NCBI GenBank assembly: GCA_038745295.1
Contig: JBCDLN010000101.1
Span: 1 to 12,157 of the forward strand
Length of the DNA stretch: 12,157 nucleotides
DNA from: Acuticoccus sp038745295
Lineage (GTDB): Bacteria; Pseudomonadota; Alphaproteobacteria; Rhizobiales; Amorphaceae
Reading direction: 5' to 3'
Shown here in pieces: positions 6,766 through 12,157 of this stretch; within the stretch, counting starts at the first letter, position 1; every line of letters starts with the position of its first letter. A program made the position numbers and the translations under genes. The notes beneath the pieces were generated by a model, which was given only the letters and a program-made list of their open reading frames with translations, made no database searches and was not told the origin of the DNA.

Positions 6766-8439
6766 ATGACCAACCCGCGTCACAATATGCGCGACGTTTT
6801 TCCTCCGACAGGCGCTGAAATCACCGCCAAGAGCTGGCTCACTGAAGCGCCAATGCGCATGTTGATGAATAACCTTCATCCGGACGTCGCCGAAAACCCC
6901 CACGAGTTGGTGGTTTACGGCGGCATAGGCCGCGCCGCCCGAACGTGGGACGACTTTGACCGGATGGTGGCAACGCTTAAAACCCTTGAAGGGGATGAGA
7001 CGATGGTGGTGCAATCGGGAAAGCCCGTTGCTGTTGTGAAAACGCACGTCGATGCGCCGCGGGTCCTCATTGCCAACTCCAACCTGGTGCCCCAATGGGC
7101 CAGTTGGGACCACTTCAACGAACTCGATCGCAAAGGTCTCATGATGTACGGCCAAATGACGGCCGGCTCGTGGATCTATATTGGCACACAAGGGATCGTC
7201 CAGGGCACGTATGAGACCTTTGCCGAGGCTGGCCGCCAGCACTATGGGGGCGACCTTCGTGGAAAGTGGATCCTCACGGCAGGTCTTGGCGGTATGGGGG
7301 GTGCGCAACCCCTTGCTGCCGTTTTTGCTGGCGCCTGCTGTTTGGCTGTGGAATGCAATCCTGAAAGCATCAACTTTCGTCTGCGCACACAATACTTGGA
7401 CGAGAAAGCGGAAACGCTTGATGAAGCGCTCGACATGATCACGCGCTGGACGGAAGCAGGCGAAGCAAAGTCCGTGGGCCTTTTGGGAAACGCGGCTGAT
7501 GTCTTTCCTGAGATCCACCGGCGCGGTATCCGTCCAGACATTGTCACCGACCAAACAAGCGCCCATGACCCGACGAACGGGTACTTGCCTCAAGGGTGGA
7601 CGCTTGCTCAGTGGCGGCACATGCGAGAAAGCGAGCCCAAGGCGGTGGAAGCCGCAGCGCGTGCGTCGATGAAGATCCACGTCAAAGCGATGGTGGACTT
7701 CTGGAATGACGGCGTCCCCACGCTCGACTATGGCAACAACATCCGCCAGGTGGCGCGCGATGAAGGCCTTGAAAATGCCTTTGCGTTCCCAGGCTTTGTG
7801 CCGGCCTATATTCGTCCACTCTTTTGCCGCGGCATCGGCCCGTTTCGATGGTGCGCGTTGTCAGGTGATCCTGAAGATATCTATAAGACCGACGCCAAGA
7901 TGAAGGAGCTTTTCCCGCTCAATACCCATCTGCACAGCTGGCTCGACATGGCGCGGGCACGCATTGCCTTCCAGGGACTGCCAGCGAGGATTTGCTGGAT
8001 CGGCTTGGGCGACCGCCACCGCGCTGGCCTCGCCTTTAACGAGATGGTGGCATCGGGTGAACTGAAAGCGCCGATCGTCATCGGTCGCGATCACTTGGAT
8101 AGCGGATCGGTCGCCTCGCCGAACCGGGAAACGGAGGCGATGAAAGACGGCTCAGACGCTGTGAGCGACTGGCCGCTGCTCAACGCACTCATTAACACAG
8201 CCTCAGGCGCCACCTGGGTCAGCCTCCACCATGGCGGCGGTGTGGGTATGGGGTTTAGCCAGCATGCAGGCATGGTGATTTGCGCAGATGGCACACCTGA
8301 AGCGGCCAAACGTTTGGAGCGGGTGTTGTGGAACGACCCAGCCTCAGGCGTTTGGCGCCATGCCGATGCGGGGTACGACACCGCCCTGGGGTGTGCAAAG
8401 GAATTCGGACTGCGCCTCCCCGGCATTCTTGGCAACTAG
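6766..8439 (+). CDS. hutU: HutU, urocanate hydratase
   Basis: A 557-residue urocanase that adds water to urocanate to give 4-imidazolone-5-propionate, using tightly bound NAD+ as an electrophile. The NAD site TAGLGGMGGAQP (171-182) and the catalytic Cys410 in RICWIGLGDRHR are intact; both the length and the Cys number match the well-studied Pseudomonas putida enzyme. YGGIGRAART, NSNLVPQWA, QTSAHDP (263-269) and the C-terminal HHGGGVGMGFSQHAG are further family blocks. The start is set by a perfect AGGAGG. It follows hutH by 58 bases with no visible terminator, so hutI, hutH and hutU should be one transcript. The order of genes (I-H-U) differs from the order of reactions (H-U-I). Confidence 0.97.
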   Translation: MTNPRHNMRDVFPPTGAEITAKSWLTEAPMRMLMNNLHPDVAENPHELVVYGGIGRAARTWDDFDRMVATLKTLEGDETMVVQSGKPVAVVKTHVDAPRVLIANSNLVPQWASWDHFNELDRKGLMMYGQMTAGSWIYIGTQGIVQGTYETFAEAGRQHYGGDLRGKWILTAGLGGMGGAQPLAAVFAGACCLAVECNPESINFRLRTQYLDEKAETLDEALDMITRWTEAGEAKSVGLLGNAADVFPEIHRRGIRPDIVTDQTSAHDPTNGYLPQGWTLAQWRHMRESEPKAVEAAARASMKIHVKAMVDFWNDGVPTLDYGNNIRQVARDEGLENAFAFPGFVPAYIRPLFCRGIGPFRWCALSGDPEDIYKTDAKMKELFPLNTHLHSWLDMARARIAFQGLPARICWIGLGDRHRAGLAFNEMVASGELKAPIVIGRDHLDSGSVASPNRETEAMKDGSDAVSDWPLLNALINTASGATWVSLHHGGGVGMGFSQHAGMVICADGTPEAAKRLERVLWNDPASGVWRHADAGYDTALGCAKEFGLRLPGILGN

Positions 8440-8503
8440 CCATTCAACAGTCGGAAAACGATAACCTTCGTGGGAGCAGCAAACCACTGGAAAGGCTTTT
8501 GGC

Positions 8504-9628
8504 GTGACAGGACCCACGCTCTTTATACGATCAGTCGATGAGATCACCAGAGATTGGGTCAGCGCCGTTTTGGCCACGTCAGGTGCCGCGAAAGCGGCCA
8601 AGGCGCTGTCAGCCGTTCAACTCGAGCCGCTCAACGGCATGGGTCCCGATGGCGAAGAAGCCTCGCGCGGGTACATGAGCACCGTTATCCGCGTTCACAT
8701 TCGTTATCGCGGCGACACCGAGGGAGAAATCGAGCCAGCAACCCTTGTCGTGAAGCTCCCTCCCCAACAGGACGATCGCTTTGCCATCGGTGCGGCCCTC
8801 AAGCTCTTTGCCCGAGAAATGCACTTCTACCGCGACATTGCGCCCGGTCTTCATATTGGCATTCCCAAGTGTTACCTCGCGCTCGGCGATGGTGAACGTG
8901 GCGGCGCCGTCTGTGTGCTTGAAGATGGCGGAAAGTGGCAGCCGGTCGAGCAGACCGAGGGAATGAGCGTCCCTCATGCAACGACCGCCGTCGACATGAT
9001 CGCAAAGCTTCACGCCCGCTGGTGGAACAGGCCGGAGCTTCATAAATTGGACTGGCTCCCCGATACGCTATGGGGTCGTGACAACGCGTTTGAAGAAGCA
9101 TGGCCCGGCTTTATCGAAAGCTATGCCTCAGTCCTTTCGCCCGAAGAGGTTTTGATCGGTGAGCAGCTTGCAGCCCTCCAAGGCGCACTGCAGGCAGCCC
9201 TTGATCAACGCCCACAGACTTTCATCCATGGTGACTTTCGTGCCGGGAACATGTTTGTCGACGGTCCAGACCCAGACCGCCCCATCCTGATCTTTGACTG
9301 GCAAGTGGTGGCCCGCGGGATGGGCGCGACAGATCCGGCGCGTCTGATATGCGGCAGTCTTCCGGCGTCCGTACCGCCGACCATATACCGCGAGTTTGCG
9401 GTGAGATGGCATGCAGCACTGGTGGAGGCCGGTGTGGCCGGGTACACGCAGGACGAGGCCTGGGATGACTTTCGTTTAGGCTTTCTCCAGGCGGTCTATG
9501 CGCCTGTCTGTTTTCACGCCAATGCAGATACGAAGTCTCGAAGCGGTCGCGCGCTCTTTGAAGCTTTGGCACGACGCATGTTCCGAACCGTCCGAGTCAC
9601 CGATGCGCTGAGTCTCTTGAAACAATAG
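8504..9628 (+). CDS. Phosphotransferase of the APH/ecdysteroid-kinase-like fold, substrate unknown
   Basis: A 374-residue protein with an aminoglycoside-phosphotransferase-type kinase fold. In order: a glycine-rich loop and strands (about 42-66), the ATP-anchoring lysine candidate Lys84 (LVVKLPP), a partner Glu105 in FAREMHFYRDIAP, the hinge VLEDGG (138-143), the catalytic loop HGDFRAGN (His242, Asp244, Asn249) and the metal-binding Asp265 (IFDWQ, replacing the usual DxG). The ExxFY helix and DWQ resemble the ecdysteroid kinase-like/CHK branch of the superfamily. Such bacterial members phosphorylate small hydroxylated or amino compounds, few of them known. GTG start, with GGAAAGG about eight bases upstream. 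It is 64 bases behind hutU with no clear terminator between, so it may be the last gene of the hut transcript. A direct role in histidine breakdown is not known. Antibiotic resistance cannot be inferred. Confidence 0.85.
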   Translation: MTGPTLFIRSVDEITRDWVSAVLATSGAAKAAKALSAVQLEPLNGMGPDGEEASRGYMSTVIRVHIRYRGDTEGEIEPATLVVKLPPQQDDRFAIGAALKLFAREMHFYRDIAPGLHIGIPKCYLALGDGERGGAVCVLEDGGKWQPVEQTEGMSVPHATTAVDMIAKLHARWWNRPELHKLDWLPDTLWGRDNAFEEAWPGFIESYASVLSPEEVLIGEQLAALQGALQAALDQRPQTFIHGDFRAGNMFVDGPDPDRPILIFDWQVVARGMGATDPARLICGSLPASVPPTIYREFAVRWHAALVEAGVAGYTQDEAWDDFRLGFLQAVYAPVCFHANADTKSRSGRALFEALARRMFRTVRVTDALSLLKQ

Positions 9629-9727
9629 CGTGGGCCTCAATAACAGCGTACTCCACTGGAATCCTGAGCTTTTCGGACATTGAGATTGGGCTTACAAGCT
9701 TGGCGCAGCAACGCTTCTATGCCCCTA

Positions 9728-10528
9728 CTATTGCAGCTCTTCAGGCGTTCGGTTCTTCGCGAAGGTTCGCTTTGGTGCGGTTCCAGTGATCTCCAAAATA
9801 AGCTTGCGCCGAATAGCCAGGGCAAGGTCCTGCTCACTGGCGGCAGTCACCACAAATGCGCCGGGCCCGCCAATAATCCTATCGCGATAGATCTCATCAA
9901 GATTTGGATACCGCAAGTAAGTATCGCAAAACCGGCACAGGATCGGCAGAGCATTGATGGTGATGCCCGCCGCAATCACTTCAGCTCGCGCTGCTTCAAT
10001 GGGCGGACCATAATAGTTGTTGGGGCTATCACCAGAAAAGTCGATAACCTTACGCCACCCTTCAAATGCATTGGTTTCAATGAGCGATTTCCCGTCCAAA
10101 AGCGCGCGGCCGATGGCATTGCGCCCAAAGGCCCGCCTTGGCGCCCGGCGGAGTGCACCAGCGAACAATTGGGCACTCTCCAACCCGTCGATCTTCATCC
10201 AGTCCACAACAACAGATGTTGTTGATGCCCACTCCACGTAGGTGACAGCGATCGCCCCGTAAGCGGTTCCCGCGATGGCATCAAGAACAGCGGGGTCGGT
10301 CAGCGCCGCGCCGTAACCTTCCCTCTGGAACAGCGCCTCGGCCTCAGTCACAGAGCCCGAAGCATCGGCTAAAAGAACGAGTTCCAGTTCCACATCTTCA
10401 GCAAAAAGTGGGGTCGCGCTTGCAAGGCAGATCAAAAGGACGACGAACGCTCTTAAGGTGAGGCGATACTGCGCCGTAATCCTCACAAAGGCGCGTTCAA
10501 TGACGTGTGGCAAGCAGTCCCTCTTCAT
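9728..10528 (-). CDS. Secreted DUF1194 (VWA-like) protein
   Basis: A 266-residue protein of the DUF1194 family, which has a von Willebrand factor A-like fold. A Sec signal is visible: a charged start, hydrophobic LRAFVVLLICLASATP, and a probable cut after LFA (residue 43), so it should act in the periplasm or outside. The metal-binding MIDAS motif Asp55-x-Ser57-x-Ser59 (LADASGS) is intact; DFSGDSPNN and IGGPGAFVV are typical of the family. A CRFC pair lies in the C-terminal third. Function in this family is unknown; VWA domains usually bind partner proteins through the metal. The ATG at 10528 is chosen because GGAGGT lies four bases before it; a longer frame from 10558 would start upstream of that site. 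It stands alone, convergent with the kinase gene and 169 bases downstream of hemN. Confidence 0.88.
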   Translation of the reverse strand: MKRDCLPHVIERAFVRITAQYRLTLRAFVVLLICLASATPLFAEDVELELVLLADASGSVTEAEALFQREGYGAALTDPAVLDAIAGTAYGAIAVTYVEWASTTSVVVDWMKIDGLESAQLFAGALRRAPRRAFGRNAIGRALLDGKSLIETNAFEGWRKVIDFSGDSPNNYYGPPIEAARAEVIAAGITINALPILCRFCDTYLRYPNLDEIYRDRIIGGPGAFVVTAASEQDLALAIRRKLILEITGTAPKRTFAKNRTPEELQ

Positions 10529-10532
10529 GACG

Positions 10533-10538
10533 ACCTCC
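10533..10538 (-). promoter_or_regulatory. Ribosome binding site of the DUF1194 gene
   Basis: GGAGGT on the minus strand followed by CGTC and the ATG at 10528. It excludes the upstream in-frame ATG codons at 10558 and 10540 as starts. Confidence 0.75.
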
Positions 10539-10697
10539 ATGGCAAGAACTCTAGCCATATCATTGCGTGCAGGGTTGCACCGGCAAGGATCGTGACAGAG
10601 AGGATCTCGTTTGCAAGGGCCACATCACCACGGTGTTATGGCCCGCCTGCCTTAAAGAGGAGGGGAGCCCTGACAGGCGCCAAGCCGCGCACCGCCT

Positions 10698-12047
10698 CTA
10701 CACGGCAACGGAGTGGTTCGCGCGTTGGCGGGGTAAGTAAGCATCAAAGACAGCTGCGACAACGCGCACCAAATGCCGCCCCTCCTCCGCCACATTGATC
10801 CTGTCACCAACGCGACGGAGAAGACCATCAGCTGCGAGCACGGCGAGTTCCTCCTCAGCGTCACGCCACCACTTTTCTGGCGCCCCGTGCGCGTCTCCTA
10901 GGGCGCCAAGATCAGCTTCACGCCCACACATAAGCGCCTCGATCACACTCGCTCGCAGCCCGTCTTGCCCCTCCAGCGCGCGCCCTTTTGCCACCGGCAG
11001 CATCCCTGTCTCGATGGCACGGGACCATGCGCCTGTCTCAACTGCGTTCTGTACAAAGCCAAATGGCGTGCGCGAAATTGAACTGGCGCCAACACCAATC
11101 AACGCGCCGGCATCGTCGGTTGTATAGCCTTGGAAGTTGCGCCGCAGGGTCCCCGACCGGGCCGCGACAGCAAGCGGATCGTTCGGCAGCGCAAAGTGGT
11201 CAAGCCCCACGCGCTCATAACCCTCCGCCACAATGGCTCGAGCGGCTTCATCAGCCTGGATCATACGCTCGCTAGCGCCTGGCAGAGCTGCAGCATCGAT
11301 CAAGCGCTGCTTCTTTGCCATCCATGGCACATGAGCATAGCCAAAGAGGGCAAACCGGTCAGGTTCCATCCGCACCGCCTCCTTTACGGTGGAGACGAGT
11401 TTTTGAGCGGTTTGAAACGGCAGGCCGTAAATGAGGTCAAAATTCACGGCGCCCACACCAGCATTTCGAAGCTTATCGAGAGCGCTGGCAACAAGTTCGG
11501 GGGGCTGCACACGGTTGATCGCCGTCTGAACTTCAGGATCGAATTCTTGAACTCCAAAACTTGCCCGGGTGAACCCTTCTTTGCCGATCGTCGCTGCCAT
11601 CTGGTTCGTCAGGGTCCGCGGGTCGCACTCGATGGCAAGTTCGGCGCGGGGTTCAATGTTAAAGTGGGCGCGCACAGCCTCCATCACCCGGCTGAAGTCA
11701 CCAGGGCTTAGAGAGTTGGGGGTTCCCCCGCCCCATGCAAGGTGTGAAAGTGTCATCCGCGCGGGAAGGCGGGAAGCCACGAGCGCTATCTCACGCGCGA
11801 GGGTGCAAGCATATCGCTCCACCGGCTCTGGCCGCGACGCCAGCTTCATGTTGCAGCCGCAGTACCAGCACAGCTGATGGCAAAAGGGCACATGCAGGTA
11901 AAGGGAAAGAGGCTGAGCCGGATCAAGTTCACCAAGCCAGCGATCATAAGTATCCGCGCCGAGGTCTGCGCTAAAGTGTGGAGCGGTGGGGTAGCTTGTG
12001 TAGCGCGGAACAGCGCGGGTCGCATAGCGTGTTAGGCGATCAGTCAT
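10698..12047 (-). CDS. hemN: HemN, oxygen-independent coproporphyrinogen III oxidase
   Basis: A 449-residue radical SAM enzyme that decarboxylates two propionates of coproporphyrinogen III to give protoporphyrinogen IX without oxygen, in heme (and, where present, bacteriochlorophyll) synthesis. The [4Fe-4S] motif is Cys56-x3-Cys60-x2-Cys63, followed by Cys65 (FCHQLCWYCGC), as in true HemN. The SAM-binding GGGTPN follows, and the N-terminal VPRYTSYPTAPHF segment separates it from HemW, the shorter heme-chaperone paralogue. The length is close to E. coli HemN (457). The ATG at 12047 is chosen over a longer frame reaching 12110: an AAGAGG lies a few bases upstream and the upstream gene stops right there (ATGA overlap). 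This coupling suggests an operon with that gene. No convincing FNR box is visible inside the window. Confidence 0.95.
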   Translation of the reverse strand: MTDRLTRYATRAVPRYTSYPTAPHFSADLGADTYDRWLGELDPAQPLSLYLHVPFCHQLCWYCGCNMKLASRPEPVERYACTLAREIALVASRLPARMTLSHLAWGGGTPNSLSPGDFSRVMEAVRAHFNIEPRAELAIECDPRTLTNQMAATIGKEGFTRASFGVQEFDPEVQTAINRVQPPELVASALDKLRNAGVGAVNFDLIYGLPFQTAQKLVSTVKEAVRMEPDRFALFGYAHVPWMAKKQRLIDAAALPGASERMIQADEAARAIVAEGYERVGLDHFALPNDPLAVAARSGTLRRNFQGYTTDDAGALIGVGASSISRTPFGFVQNAVETGAWSRAIETGMLPVAKGRALEGQDGLRASVIEALMCGREADLGALGDAHGAPEKWWRDAEEELAVLAADGLLRRVGDRINVAEEGRHLVRVVAAVFDAYLPRQRANHSVAV

Positions 12048-12157
12048 CGTGCGCCTCTTTGATTGAAGATGATCGCAAAAGAGCAGTGAGGCTCTCCGGC
12101 TTTGCAGCACGCGGTGTGCTGCACCAAGGTGTTTTCATCGATCAGTTGCTGGAAGAG
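12044..12157 (-). CDS. C-terminal end of a Cys-containing protein upstream of hemN (partial)
   Basis: On the minus strand a frame is open from the window edge to a TGA at 12044-12046, 37 residues, and the TGA overlaps the hemN ATG as ATGA. The tail includes LVQHTACCKAGEPHCSFAI: two adjacent Cys, then Gly-x-x-x-Cys-x-Phe. This pattern resembles the end of V4R or related small-ligand or metal-sensing domains (Cys-x-x-Gly-x-x-x-Cys-x-Phe), some of them fused to DNA-binding domains. That likeness is from memory of the pattern and only the end of the protein is visible, so the family is tentative. Overlap with hemN points to co-translation, and a redox, oxygen or heme-related sensor would fit that partner. 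Confidence 0.6.
   Translation of the reverse strand, partial: LFQQLIDENTLVQHTACCKAGEPHCSFAIIFNQRGAR

Noticed and set aside
6598..7680. A 360-codon open frame antisense to the end of hutH and much of hutU
   Set aside because: Both genes on the other strand have intact family motifs throughout; the antisense translation shows no recognisable domain and is a by-product of GC-rich codon use.
10644..10679. CGCCTG/CAGGCG inverted repeat downstream of hemN
   Set aside because: Six pairs around a 24-base loop and no T-run; likely chance in this composition.
12056..12078. FNR/Anr-like box before hemN (TTGAT followed by ATGATC)
   Set aside because: The second half does not match ATCAA at the required four-base spacing, and the site lies inside the coding end of the upstream gene only some 10-30 bases before the hemN start.

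Overview
The window reads as a chromosomal segment of a moderately GC-rich alphaproteobacterium. This is inferred from the gene content: a HutC/HutF-type histidine utilisation cluster, a DUF1194 secreted protein, a HemN next to it and a Caulobacter XylB-like sugar dehydrogenase. It is gene-dense; no stretch longer than about 190 bases lacks a gene. I saw no tRNA, rRNA, CRISPR array, insertion sequence or phage gene.

Layout. The left edge holds the probable C-terminal end of an unidentified rightward gene (1-108). Then come a leftward sugar-dehydrogenase-like SDR gene (178-933) and a leftward GNAT acetyltransferase gene (1049-1642). The hut cluster fills 1.7-8.4 kb: hutC (repressor, rightward), hutF (leftward, tail-to-tail with hutC with no base between the stop codons), and divergently from hutF the run hutI-hutH-hutU. 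A kinase-like gene of unknown substrate follows hutU on the same strand (8504-9628). The right part is all leftward: a secreted DUF1194/VWA-like protein (9728-10528), hemN (10698-12047), and the C-terminal end of a further gene whose stop overlaps the hemN start (12044-12157).

How the genes work together. HutH deaminates histidine to urocanate, HutU hydrates it to imidazolonepropionate, HutI opens the ring to N-formimidoyl-glutamate, and HutF removes the imino nitrogen to give N-formylglutamate. HutG, needed to finish that branch, and a histidine or urocanate transporter are not in the window. HutC should hold the system off until urocanate accumulates. Its likely operator is visible: a 17-base sequence with an ATGTMTAKACAT-like palindromic core occurs once between hutF and hutI and once, in inverted orientation, between the GNAT gene and hutC. 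At hutI it fills the gap between a perfect TTGACA and a plausible -10 element.

The most useful new points are that the second operator faces the GNAT gene in the same arrangement as the first faces hutI, so an acetyltransferase (and perhaps the SDR behind it) may belong to the Hut regulon; that an ecdysteroid-kinase-like gene sits at the end of the hut operon; and that a cut-off Cys-rich gene is translationally coupled to hemN. I found no clearly undescribed multi-gene system.
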